The notes under the pieces were generated by a model, which saw nothing but the letters and a program-made list of their open reading frames with translations, was not told the origin of the DNA and searched no databases. Shown piece by piece: positions 42,599-52,200 of a DNA stretch of 64,000 nucleotides. This DNA is from Winogradskyella sp. J14-2 (lineage in GTDB: Bacteria; Bacteroidota; Bacteroidia; Flavobacteriales; Flavobacteriaceae), in the NCBI RefSeq assembly GCF_001971725.1, contig NZ_CP019388.1:3056501-3120500 (forward strand). The letters run 5' to 3'. Each line of letters begins with the position of its first letter. The stretch's first letter is position 1. The position numbers and the translations under genes are program-made.

Positions 42599-43795
42599 CT
42601 AACTTAAAAATTCAAATATTCCAGCAGCACCTTGTCCAGTTCCAACACACATAGTAACCATACCATATTTATTTTTCATGTCACGCTTACGCATTTCATC
42701 AAACAGTTGAACTGAAAGTTTTGCTCCTGTACATCCAAGTGGGTGTCCTAGTGCAATTGCACCTCCATTAACATTAACAATATCTTGGTTAAGGTCTAAC
42801 TCTCGCATCACTGCTAAAGATTGTGATGCAAAAGCCTCATTAAGTTCAATTAGCTCAATATCTTTTTGAGATAAGCCTGCTTGCTTCAACGCTTTTGGAA
42901 TAGCAGCTACAGGACCAATACCCATAATTCTTGGTGGTACTCCTGCAGCAGCATAACTCACTAAACGCGCAACTGGCTCTAGATTTAATTCTTTAACCAT
43001 GTCTTCACTCATTACTAATACAAACGCAGCGCCATCACTGGTTTGAGAAGAATTTCCCGCAGTAACTGAACCACCTTGAGCAAAGACAGGTCTTAATTTT
43101 GCTAATGCTTCTTTGCTGGTTCCTTTTCTTGGACCTTCGTCTTTATTAACAGTAAACTTTCGTGTTGCTTTTTTACCATTGGCATCAACATAAGTTTCTT
43201 CTACTTCAATAGGTACTATTTGGTCTTGAAATCTGTTTTCTTCAAGAGCTTTTAAAGCTTTCATGTGCGAATGGTAAGCAAACTCATCTTGGTCTTCTCG
43301 AGACACGTTGTATTTGTTTGCTACAGCTTCAGCAGTATTACCCATTCCCCAATAATAGTCTTCATGACCAGCGTTAACGATATCGTAGTTTAATTCTGGT
43401 TTAAAGCCTGTCATAGGAACAGAGCTCATACTTTCGGCTCCGCCAGCAATAATACATTCTGCCATACCAGCTTGAATTTTAGCAACTGCCATAGCAATGG
43501 TTTCTAATCCTGAAGAACAGAATCTGTTAACCGTTACACCTGGTACGTCTACTGTATTTAATCCTATTAACGAAATTATACGTGCCATATTAAGACCTTG
43601 AGATCCTTCTGGCATTGCATTACCAACAATAACGTCATCGATACGAGTAACATCAAAGTCTGGCAATTTACCCATCATATACTGAATGGTTTCAGCAGCG
43701 AGCTCATCGGCTCTTTTAAATCTAAAACCGCCTTTTTTAGACTTACCAACTGCAGTTCTATATCCTTTTACTATATATACTTGTTTCATTTTCAT
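42599..43795 (-). CDS. acetyl-CoA C-acyltransferase (3-ketoacyl-CoA thiolase)
   Basis: This 398-residue thiolase cleaves 3-ketoacyl-CoA with CoA in the last step of beta-oxidation. The nucleophile C93 lies in [65 protein letters not shown] and [13 protein letters not shown] complete the active site (second Cys and His). The first codon is ATG 43795, but a second ATG two codons on (43789, MKQVYIVKG) may be the ancestral start: the first is formed by the end of an inserted heptamer (ACTCAAT followed by G). It is the third enzyme gene of the operon order fadB-like, thiolase, dehydrogenase. Confidence 0.94.
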   Translation of the reverse strand: MKMKQVYIVKGYRTAVGKSKKGGFRFKRADELAAETIQYMMGKLPDFDVTRIDDVIVGNAMPEGSQGLNMARIISLIGLNTVDVPGVTVNRFCSSGLETIAMAVAKIQAGMAECIIAGGAESMSSVPMTGFKPELNYDIVNAGHEDYYWGMGNTAEAVANKYNVSREDQDEFAYHSHMKALKALEENRFQDQIVPIEVEETYVDANGKKATRKFTVNKDEGPRKGTSKEALAKLRPVFAQGGSVTAGNSSQTSDGAAFVLVMSEDMVKELNLEPVARLVSYAAAGVPPRIMGIGPVAAIPKALKQAGLSQKDIELIELNEAFASQSLAVMRELDLNQDIVNVNGGAIALGHPLGCTGAKLSVQLFDEMRKRDMKNKYGMVTMCVGTGQGAAGIFEFLS

Positions 43796-43828
43796 TGAGT
43801 ATTGAGTATTGAGTTATTAGTATTGAGA
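43794..43828. repeat. five tandem ATTGAGT heptamers, 3' border of element B
   Basis: ATTGAGT at 43794-43800, 43801-43807 and 43808-43814, then TATTAGT (43815-43821) and ATTGAGA (43822-43828), all in unbroken 7-base phase. The array fills the space between the four-helix-bundle gene and the thiolase, and overlaps two bases of the thiolase start codon. Confidence 0.85.
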
Positions 43829-43829
43829 A

Positions 43830-44177
43830 TTATAACTTTTGTTGAAAAGCATAATTCATTTTTTGAATTTCAATACATAGCTCAATAATCGGTTGTACTT
43901 TGTCTTTTTTTATTAAATCTAATTCAATTATTAAAAGTAATTGTGTTTGAAGCTCACAAGCAGAGCCATTAGCAATACTTAAAAAATGTTTGAATTCCTT
44001 TTTGGAATTTCTTCCAGCTCCTTCAGCAATATTAGAAGGAATTGAAATAGCACTTCTTTTAACTTGAGATGTTAATCCAAATTTTTCTTCTGATGGTAGT
44101 TCCGCAATAAGTAAGTACACAGTTTTTGCCAATCTAATTGACTTTTGCCATATTTTTAAATCTTCAACTTTGTGCAT
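43830..44177 (-). CDS. four-helix-bundle protein (S23/bIVS/Avd-like), element B
   Basis: This 115-residue paralogue of element A has the family core RSAISIPSNIAEGAGRNSKKEFKHFLSIANGSACELQTQL and the start MHKVEDLKIWQKSIRLAKTV. It lies between the fadB-like and thiolase genes on the same strand as the operon. Identity with the element A protein is partial and concentrated in the signature, so the two are distinct insertions rather than a recent duplication. Helices are amphipathic with no membrane segment. Its borders are heptamer arrays with a different unit from those of element A. No reverse transcriptase or template repeat is nearby, so it is not part of a diversity-generating retroelement here. 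Confidence 0.9.
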   Translation of the reverse strand: MHKVEDLKIWQKSIRLAKTVYLLIAELPSEEKFGLTSQVKRSAISIPSNIAEGAGRNSKKEFKHFLSIANGSACELQTQLLLIIELDLIKKDKVQPIIELCIEIQKMNYAFQQKL

Positions 44178-44185
44178 TTCTAACT

Positions 44186-44213
44186 ACTTAATACTAATAT
44201 CTCAATACTATAA
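44186..44213. repeat. degenerate inverted heptamers, 5' border of element B
   Basis: ACTTAAT (44186-44192), ACTAATA (44193-44199), TCTCAAT (44200-44206) and ACTATAA (44207-44213) are phased seven-base units resembling ACTCAAT, the reverse complement of the ATTGAGT unit at the other border. The array lies between the element B start codon and the stop of the fadB-like gene. Confidence 0.7.
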
Positions 44214-44218
44214 ATAAT

Positions 44219-46627
44219 TTAGTTACGAAGTGGTTTACCTGTTTTTAGCATGTGCTGAATACGTTCTAGCGTTTTACGCTCTGTACAAAGCGAAAGGAAT
44301 GCCTCACGCTCTAAGTCAAGTAAATATTGTTCTGTAACTAGAGTCGGCTCTGATAAATCTCCACCAGCCATAACGTAAGCCAGTTTATTAGCAATCTTTT
44401 GGTCGTGCTCACTGATGTAGTGACTAGCTTCCATAGCATCTGTTCCTACTAAGAACATTCCTAAAGCTTGTTTACCAAGTACCTTTATATCTTTACGTTT
44501 TACAGGTTGCGTATAACCAGCATCTGCTAATAGTCTCGCATGTGCTTTAGCGGTTGCAATCTGACGATCTTTGTTAACCACCACGACATCTTTTCCTTTT
44601 TGAAGTACGCCTAAATCAAAAGCTTCGTAAGCTGAGGTTGCAACTTTAGCCATACCTATAGTTAAGAAATACTCTTGTAATACGTTAAGCTCTACATCAC
44701 CTTTATGAAATTCATCTTGAGCTCTAAGCGCCATTTCTTTGGAGCCTCCACCGCCAGGAATAACACCAACGCCAAACTCTACTAAGCCTATATATGTTTC
44801 TGCAGCAGCAACAACTTTGTCTGCATGCATTGATAACTCACAACCACCACCAAGAGTCATACCATGAGGTGCTGCAATTGTTGGTATTGAAGAATAACGC
44901 ATACGCATCATTGTGTCTTGGAAATACTTGATAGCCATATTAAGCTCGTCATACTCTTGCTCAACAGCCATCATAAAAATCATTCCAATGTTAGCACCAA
45001 CAGAGAAATTAGCTCCTTGATTACCAATTACTAAACCTTCAAAATCTTTTTCTGCTAAATCCACAGCTTTGTTTAATCCTGCTAAAACGTCACCACCAAT
45101 GGTATTCATTTTAGATTGGAATTCGCAGTTTAAGATACCATCACCTAAGTCTTCAATTAGAACTCCAGAGTTTTTAAAGACTTCTTTAGATTTTCTGATG
45201 TTGTCTAAGATGATGAAACTATCCTGACCAGGAATTTTTTGTTGTGATTTTGAAGGAATATCGTAAGCATAAGAAGCTCCGTCTTTTACGGTGTAGAATG
45301 ACGTGCTACCAGATGCCAACATGTCGTTAACCCAAGCATTTGGTTCTAGACCTTCTGCTTTCATCATTTCAATACCAGCTTCTACACCAATAGCATCCCA
45401 AATTTGGAAAGGACCATGTTCCCAACCAAAACCGGCTTTCATAGCATCATCAATTTTATATAAATCGTCTGTAATCTCTGGAATACGATTAGAGACATAT
45501 GCGAATAGAGCAGCAAAACTTTTTCTGTAGAATTCACCTGCTTTATCTTTTCCTTTTACTAATACTTTAAAACGATCTACAACTTTATCAATCGTTTTCG
45601 TTAGTTCTAATGTTGCAAATTTTGCACGTTGTTTTTCTCTATAATCAAGGGTATTAAGATCTAGCGATAAAATTTCTTTTTTACCGTCATTAGAGACAAC
45701 TTTTTTATAGAATCCTTGGCCTGTTTTGCTTCCTAACCATTTGTTTTCCATCATGGTATTGATGAAATCTGGTAGTTGAAATAACTCATGTCTCTCGTCA
45801 TTTGGACAGTTTTCTCTAATACCGTTTGCCACGTGTACTAGAGTGTCTAAACCAACAACGTCTACAGTTCTAAACGTTGCAGATTTTGGACGACCAATTA
45901 CAGGACCAGATAATTTGTCTACTTCTTCAATAGTTAGATCTAAGTCTTTTACTGTGTGAAACAGACTCATTATACTGAAAATACCGATTCTGTTACCGAT
46001 AAAAGCAGGAGTGTCTTTGGCAACAACCGAAGTTTTTCCTAAGAACTGTTCTCCGTAACCATTTAAAAACTCTAATACCGAAGCATCAGTTTTTGGTCCT
46101 GGAATAATTTCGAATAGCTTTAAATATCTCGCTGGATTAAAAAAGTGTGTGCCACAGAAGTGTTTTTGAAAATCTTCACTTCGGCCTTCGCTCATAAATT
46201 TAATAGGAATACCAGAGGTGTTTGAGGTTATTAAAGTACCAGGTGTTCGGTGTTTTTCAAGCTTTTCAAAAACTTGTTTTTTAATATCTAAGCGCTCCAC
46301 AACTACTTCCATTATCCAATCTACATTTGCAACTTTCGCAATATCATCTTCTAAGTTACCTGTTGTAATGCGGTCTTTAAAAGATGGGTGGTATAGTGGC
46401 GCAGGCTTAGATTTAATTGATGCAGTAAGTGCGTCATTAACAAGGCGATTGCGCACAACTTTATCTTCTAGAGTAAGTCCTTGTGCTTTTTCTTTATCAT
46501 TCAGTTCTCTAGGAACAATGTCTAATAATAAGACATCTACACCAATATTGGCAAAGTGACAAGCAATACCGCTTCCCATAATACCAGAACCAATGATGGC
46601 AATTTTCTTTATTCTACGTTTGCTCAT
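44219..46627 (-). CDS. 3-hydroxyacyl-CoA dehydrogenase / enoyl-CoA hydratase, FadN/FadB-like
   Basis: This 802-residue protein catalyses hydration of enoyl-CoA and NAD-dependent oxidation of 3-hydroxyacyl-CoA. The NAD-binding domain comes first (KIAIIGSGIMGSGIACHFA), with SNTSGIPI and HFFNPARYLKLFEIIPG of the dehydrogenase and a second dehydrogenase C-terminal domain (GHEHGPFQ-like FGWEHGPFQIWD). A crotonase domain follows at about residues 500-700, with NQGANFSVGANIGM and HGMTLGGGCELSMHAD forming the oxyanion hole. This order is opposite to E. coli FadB and resembles Bacillus FadN. The ATG overlaps the MarR stop by four bases. It is the second gene of the operon. Confidence 0.93.
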   Translation of the reverse strand: MSKRRIKKIAIIGSGIMGSGIACHFANIGVDVLLLDIVPRELNDKEKAQGLTLEDKVVRNRLVNDALTASIKSKPAPLYHPSFKDRITTGNLEDDIAKVANVDWIMEVVVERLDIKKQVFEKLEKHRTPGTLITSNTSGIPIKFMSEGRSEDFQKHFCGTHFFNPARYLKLFEIIPGPKTDASVLEFLNGYGEQFLGKTSVVAKDTPAFIGNRIGIFSIMSLFHTVKDLDLTIEEVDKLSGPVIGRPKSATFRTVDVVGLDTLVHVANGIRENCPNDERHELFQLPDFINTMMENKWLGSKTGQGFYKKVVSNDGKKEILSLDLNTLDYREKQRAKFATLELTKTIDKVVDRFKVLVKGKDKAGEFYRKSFAALFAYVSNRIPEITDDLYKIDDAMKAGFGWEHGPFQIWDAIGVEAGIEMMKAEGLEPNAWVNDMLASGSTSFYTVKDGASYAYDIPSKSQQKIPGQDSFIILDNIRKSKEVFKNSGVLIEDLGDGILNCEFQSKMNTIGGDVLAGLNKAVDLAEKDFEGLVIGNQGANFSVGANIGMIFMMAVEQEYDELNMAIKYFQDTMMRMRYSSIPTIAAPHGMTLGGGCELSMHADKVVAAAETYIGLVEFGVGVIPGGGGSKEMALRAQDEFHKGDVELNVLQEYFLTIGMAKVATSAYEAFDLGVLQKGKDVVVVNKDRQIATAKAHARLLADAGYTQPVKRKDIKVLGKQALGMFLVGTDAMEASHYISEHDQKIANKLAYVMAGGDLSEPTLVTEQYLLDLEREAFLSLCTERKTLERIQHMLKTGKPLRN

Positions 46628-47082
46628 TGTTTTAATATGTGTTCTTTTTGATTGTATATTTTTTTATTAGAAATCATGTTATTGATAAGCTCAGCGACTT
46701 CATAAAAATGTTCTATTTTTTGGGAGCTTATATTAGACTTTATGGCATCATTGAACGTTAATACACGTTCTTTTGAGTAGGCTCTTTTCTCTTTACCAAA
46801 TTCTGTTAAATGAATTAAGACACCACGTCCATCTTCAGGGTTTGGTTTACGTTCAATTAACCCTTTTTCTTCCATAGTTTTAAGTGTGCGCGAAAGGCTT
46901 GTGGCCTCCATTCCCATTTTGGGACCTAGAGAAGTGGATGGTGTACCTTTTTCGGGATCAATGCTTAATAAAGCAAAGCCAGTAGCCATGGTAGTATCAA
47001 ATTTTGAGGCTTCTTCGTTATACATTTTGTTAACTGCTAACCATGTAGTTCTTAGCACGTAGTCTATAGTTTTATCCTTCAT
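46624..47082 (-). CDS. MarR family repressor of the beta-oxidation operon
   Basis: This 152-residue winged-helix regulator leads the beta-oxidation operon and overlaps the next gene by four bases. The DNA-binding part contains MGMEATSLSRTLKTMEEKGLIERKPNPEDGRGVLIHLTEFGKEKRA, with the wing Asp-x-Arg motif (EDGRG) conserved in MarR proteins. N- and C-terminal helices form the dimer. The upstream region holds a striking double palindrome overlapping the promoter, the likely autoregulatory operator. By analogy with acyl-CoA-sensing regulators its ligand is probably a fatty acyl-CoA, but no binding residues show this. Confidence 0.92.
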   Translation of the reverse strand: MKDKTIDYVLRTTWLAVNKMYNEEASKFDTTMATGFALLSIDPEKGTPSTSLGPKMGMEATSLSRTLKTMEEKGLIERKPNPEDGRGVLIHLTEFGKEKRAYSKERVLTFNDAIKSNISSQKIEHFYEVAELINNMISNKKIYNQKEHILKQ

Positions 47083-47100
47083 TTGTATTTAGTTAGAAAC

Positions 47101-47164
47101 CAAATATAATAAAAAATACTATGCACGCATAATATATTTTGAAAAATTATGCATGCATAGTATT
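47101..47164 (-). promoter_or_regulatory. promoter and paired operator of the MarR/beta-oxidation operon
   Basis: The -7 box TATATTTG (47108-47101, minus strand) is followed upstream by two 19-bp arms, 47115-47133 and 47146-47164, that are reverse complements with one mismatch. Each arm contains its own pseudo-palindrome, ATGCACGCAT or ATGCATGCAT, with centres 31 bp apart (about three helical turns). Arm 1 covers the -33 region, which fits repression by two stacked MarR dimers. Confidence 0.8.
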
Positions 47165-47194
47165 AAGGCGTCTAGACCTAAGAAGACTTATGTA

Positions 47195-48967
47195 TTAGGG
47201 TCTGTAAATTTTTTGGTATAAAGCGTCATATTTCTCTCTAATAACACTTCGCTTCATTTTCATGGTAGGTGTGAGGTGACCATCATCTATAGTCCAAATT
47301 TCAGGCGTAAGTTCAAAACGTTTAATTTGCTCCCACTTGCCAAAGTTTTTGTTGTATTTGTCAACTTCTTTTTGGATGCGCTTTATCACAATTTCGGAAG
47401 TACCAATTTCTTTTTCAGATTTACCAATCTTATGTTTTTTATGATCTATCCAATCTCTGATAAATTCAAAATTCGGTTGAATTATAGCTGCTGGCATTTT
47501 TTCTCCTTCACCAATAACCATAACTTGCTCAATGAATAATGATTGCTTTAAATCATTTTCTAAAAGTGTTGGGATAATGTATTTACCTCCAGAGGTTTTA
47601 AACATTTCCTTTTTACGACCTGTAATTTTTAAGAAGCCGTCTTCGTCAATTATGCCTTTGTCACCTGTATGAAAGTAAGCGCCAGTCATTACACTATCCG
47701 TTTTCTCTGGGTCTTTATAATAGCCCATCATTACGTTGGGGCCTTTAATTAAAATTTCGCCATCTTCTGCAATCTTAACTTCTACATTATCTATGGGTTT
47801 ACCTACAGTTCCTACTTTATAGTGCTTATCTTTATACATTCCTACAGAAACTACTGGTGAGGTTTCTGTTAGGCCATACCCTTCCATAACTTGCATCTTA
47901 CCAGCAGAAAACACTCGAGATAAACGTGGCTGAAGTGCAGCGCTTCCGGAAACCATAGTTCTTAGTTCGCCGCCTAAGGCTTCGCGCCATTTGCTAAAGA
48001 TTAATTTATTAGCAATACTGAGCTTAAATTCATACCAGGAGCCATTTGCTTTGTAAGGCTCCCATTTTTCGCCTAGTTCTACAGCCCAATAGAAGAGCTT
48101 TTGCTTAATACCAGAAAGTTCGTCTGCCTTAAGCATAATTTTATCAAACACTTTTTCTAGGAGCCTCGGTACAACACTCATTAAGTGAGGTTTTATTTCT
48201 TTTGCATTTTCACCAATTTTGTCTAGACCTTCTGCAAAATAAACACTAGTGCCAGCATATTGATATATGTATATGAGCACACGTTCAAAAATATGGCAAA
48301 TAGGTAAAAAACTTAGTACTCTAGTTTCACCATCAATTTTAGGGAGACGTTTAGAAGCATCTAAGGCGTTACTGGTTATATTCCAGTGAGATAGCATTAC
48401 ACCTTTGGGCTTACCTGTTGTGCCAGATGTATAAATAATTGTAGCTAAATCGTCTGGTTTAACATTGTCTTTTCTAGCCTCTACTTCTTGTTGGTTGTTT
48501 TCATCTTTTCCTAGTTCAAATAATTCTGAATAATGTTTACAACCTTTAATATGGTTAAAGGAATATACTTCTTTTAGTTTGGTGTTTGATTGAACTTTTC
48601 TAACTTTTTCAAGCACTTCTTCATCTGAAACAAAGCAGTAAATAGATTCGCTATGATTTAAAACGTACTCGTAATCTTCTGCTGAAATTGTTGGATAAAT
48701 TGGAATATTTTGCGCGCCTAACTGCAAAATTCCAATATCCATGATATTCCATTCGGTTCTGTTAGTTGAGGAAATGATGGCAATTTTATCATCTTTTTCC
48801 ACACCTAATTTAAGAAGTGCGCGACTTACTGCATTGGCTTTATTAATGTACTCTTGAGTGGACATAGGTGTCCATTGACCATCGTACTTTGTTACTAAAG
48901 CTTTAGCGTTTGGTTTATGCTTTAGTTGATAATAAGGAAAATCAAAAAGGCGTTTAACGTCTGTCAT
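47195..48967 (-). CDS. long-chain fatty acid-CoA ligase
   Basis: This 590-residue AMP-forming ligase activates fatty acids to acyl-CoA before beta-oxidation. The ATP/AMP motif is IIYTSGTTGKPKGVMLSHWN; GYGLTETSPVVS, GWFHTGD-like YFHTGDKGIIDEDGFLKITGRKKEMFKTSGGKYI and the C-terminal lid with Lys complete the family pattern. Length is typical of FACS proteins of the FadD15/LCFA group. The gene is upstream of the MarR operon on the same strand, 112 bases apart, with the MarR operator in the gap. It probably has its own promoter (-7 box TATATTTG at 49020-49013) but could be read through. Confidence 0.93.
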   Translation of the reverse strand: MTDVKRLFDFPYYQLKHKPNAKALVTKYDGQWTPMSTQEYINKANAVSRALLKLGVEKDDKIAIISSTNRTEWNIMDIGILQLGAQNIPIYPTISAEDYEYVLNHSESIYCFVSDEEVLEKVRKVQSNTKLKEVYSFNHIKGCKHYSELFELGKDENNQQEVEARKDNVKPDDLATIIYTSGTTGKPKGVMLSHWNITSNALDASKRLPKIDGETRVLSFLPICHIFERVLIYIYQYAGTSVYFAEGLDKIGENAKEIKPHLMSVVPRLLEKVFDKIMLKADELSGIKQKLFYWAVELGEKWEPYKANGSWYEFKLSIANKLIFSKWREALGGELRTMVSGSAALQPRLSRVFSAGKMQVMEGYGLTETSPVVSVGMYKDKHYKVGTVGKPIDNVEVKIAEDGEILIKGPNVMMGYYKDPEKTDSVMTGAYFHTGDKGIIDEDGFLKITGRKKEMFKTSGGKYIIPTLLENDLKQSLFIEQVMVIGEGEKMPAAIIQPNFEFIRDWIDHKKHKIGKSEKEIGTSEIVIKRIQKEVDKYNKNFGKWEQIKRFELTPEIWTIDDGHLTPTMKMKRSVIREKYDALYQKIYRP

Positions 48968-49263
48968 AATCTAAAAATCAGCAAAAATGTGTAGGAGTTT
49001 TTACGAAAATAACAAATATAGGATTAATTATTTTGGAGTGAATAATTAATTTTTTTTTCAATTTTTAGTTGGGTTTCTTTTTGAGCTCTAATTAAAACAA
49101 GCTTCTTAAAAAAAGAAACCTATTTCTATGGTGTGCCTTTAAGCTAAAAATAACTTAAAAGTTTTTAGTGCTTATTTTAACGTATTAACTAATGTCGCTA
49201 TGAAAAAAAGCACTATTTTCTGTATTAAAATAGCAAACGCTAAAGATCCTAACGACCCATTAA
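48968..49263. other. 296-bp intergenic region upstream of the acyl-CoA ligase
   Basis: It holds a -7 box (TATATTTG on the minus strand, 49020-49013) for the acyl-CoA ligase gene, with no clear -33 element, and otherwise AT-rich sequence with long A and T runs. A small plus-strand frame starting at about 49202 runs into the purL 3' end antisense and has no support as a gene. No RNA structure is evident. Confidence 0.45.
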
Positions 49264-52200
49264 TTAGTGGTTTTCAATCCACTTTTTGGCATTTACAAAA
49301 GCCTCTAGCCAAGGAGACACTTTATCTTGTCTTCCATCAGGATAATTTGCCCAATTCCACTGAAATATAGAACGTTCAATATGTGGCATAGTTACCAAAT
49401 GTCTGCCTGTTTTATCAGTCATCATGGCTGTATTAAAATCTGAACCATTTGGATTATGAGGATACTCTTCATAGCCGTACTTTGCTACAATTTTATATTG
49501 ATCTTCTGTATAAGGAAGGCTAAATTTACCTTCGCCATGAGAAATCCAGACACCTAATGTGCTACCTGCTAATGTAGAAAGCATGACGGAGTTGTTTTCT
49601 TGAATTTTTACAGATGTAAATGAACTCTCATGCTTGTGAGAATCATTGTGCACCATTTTGCCATGCTGCGCGTGCTCCGGATTAATAAGATCTAGTTCCA
49701 TCATTAACTGGCAACCGTTACAAATACCAACAGATAAAGTGTCTTCTCTTTCAAAGAAATTTTTAATCACTTCGTTAGCCTTGTTGTTATATTTAATGGC
49801 GCCAGCCCAACCTTTAGCTGAGCCAAGTACATCTGAATTACTAAATCCACCAACTGCACCTAAAAATTGAATGTCCTCAAGTGTTTCACGACCATTAATT
49901 AAATCAGTCATATGTACATCCTTAACATCAAAACCGGCTAAATACATGGCGTTTGCCATTTCGCGTTCAGAGTTACTTCCTTTTTCACGCAGAATTGCTG
50001 CTTTTGGTCTTGGTTTACTAACGTCAATATTGGGTAATTTGCCTGTAAAGTGACTTGGGAATGTATATTGAAGTGGTTGTTTTTTGTAATTGTTGTAACG
50101 CGCTTTAGCTAAGCTATTTGCTGTTTGTTTTTGGTCGAGTAGGAAAGAGGTTTTGTACCACATATCTCGTAATCTCGAAACTGTCATTGTAAATACCTCG
50201 CTTCCGTTGATGATACTTAATACATCTGTATCAGTTACTTTACCGATATTATGGAAGGTAATTCCTGCTGCGGACAATGTGTTTTCAATACTATTATCTT
50301 TAGACTGAATAACAATACCTGCGTTTTCAGCAAATAAAACTTTGAATGAATCCTTTTCAGCCAAAGCCGTAATGTCTAATTCTGCACCAAGATTATTATC
50401 TGCAAAACACAGTTCTAGTAAGGTTGTAATCAATCCACCTGAAGCCACGTCATGTCCAGCAACAATCTTATTGTCTTTTATCAATTGCTGGATGGTATTA
50501 AACACAGTTTTGGTATAGGCAGCACTTTTTACATTTGGTGTACTGTTTCCTATTTTATTATTGATTTGTGCAAACGAGCTACCACCAAGTTTAAAGTCGT
50601 CTTGAGAAATATTGATGTAATAAATATCTCCTTTATTTTTCTTAAAGACAGGTTCTACCACCTTGGAAATATCATTACAATTGGCAGCAGCAGAAATGAT
50701 AACTGTACCAGGAGAAATGACATCACCATCAGGATATTTTTGTTTCATTGATAATGAATCCTTTCCTGTTGGTACGTTAATACCTAAATCTATTGCAAAT
50801 TCTGAAACCGCTTTTACAGCTTCGTATAAGCGTGCATCTTCACCATCGTTTTTACAAGGCCACATCCAGTTAGCTGAAAGCGAAACACTTTGTAATCCAT
50901 CTTTTAATGGTGCCCAAATAATATTTGTTAAGGATTCTGTAATAGAGTTGCGACTACCTGCCACAGGATCTATTAATCCTGAAATAGGTGAGTGGCCAAT
51001 GCTTGTAGCAATACCTTCTTTTCCTTTATAATCTAGAGCCATTACACCAACATTATTTAATGGCAGTTGTAACGGACCAACACACTGCTGTTTGGCAACC
51101 TTACCACCAACACAACGGTCTACTTTATTTGTAAGCCAATCTTTGCAAGCCACAGCCTCTAGCTGTAAGATCTGATCTAAGTAATCGTAAAACTTATCTG
51201 AATCATAGGATATGTCGCTATAGTTTTTGTTAACCGTACGATCTGTCATTATGGTTTTTGGGGAGCTACCAAACATGTCTTCTAAAGCCAAATCCATTGG
51301 TTTGTAACCGTTAGTTTTAGATTGAAAAGTAAAACGATGCTTGCCAGTAACCTCACCAACATCGTAGATAGGAGAACGTTCTCTGTCTGCAATTTTATGA
51401 AGTGTGTCTAAGTGTTTTTCAGAGATAACTAATCCCATACGTTCTTGAGACTCGTTACCAATAATTTCTTTAGCTGAAAGGGTAGGATCGCCTACAGGCA
51501 ATTTGTCTAAGTCTATGTGTCCGCCAGTATCTTCAACCAACTCAGATAAACAGTTAAGATGTCCACCAGCACCATGATCGTGAATAGAAACGATTGAATT
51601 TTCATCACTTTCTACCATGCCTCTAACAGCATTGGCAGCACGTTTTTGCATTTCTGGGTTTGAACGCTGTACGGCATTTAACTCAATGCCAGAATCGAAT
51701 TCACCTGTATCTGCCGAAGATACTGCAGCACCTCCCATACCAATTCTGTAGTTATCACCACCAAGAATTACAATTTTGTCACCTGCTTTTGGTATATCTT
51801 TTATGGCTTGGTCTGCTTTTCCGTAACCAATACCACCAGCTTGCATAATCACTTTGTCATAACCGATTTTATCGCTGCCTTCTTGGTGTTCAAAGGTTAA
51901 AACAGAACCACAAATAAGAGGTTGGCCAAATTTGTTACCAAAATCTGAAGCGCCGTTAGATGCTTTAATTAGAATATCCATTGGAGTTTGGTACAACCAT
52001 TTGCGTTCAGGAAAGGCCTTTTCCCAAGGACGCTCTTCTTCTAAACGCGAATACGATGTCATATAAACAGCTGTTCCTGCTAAAGGAATAGAACCTTTAC
52101 CACCAGCAAGTCTATCTCTAATTTCACCACCAGAACCTGTTGCAGCTCCATTAAAAGGCTCTACAGTTGTTGGAAAGTTGTGTGTTTCTGCTTTTAACGA

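Noticed and set aside
42184..44213. CRISPR-like or diversity-generating retroelement interpretation of the repeats
   Set aside because: Heptamers are contiguous with no spacers, no cas genes exist, and no reverse transcriptase or template/variable repeat pair is present near the Avd-like genes.
49202..49370. Small plus-strand frame beginning MKKSTIFCIKIANAK
   Set aside because: It runs into the purL coding region antisense and ends there; no promoter or conservation argument supports it.
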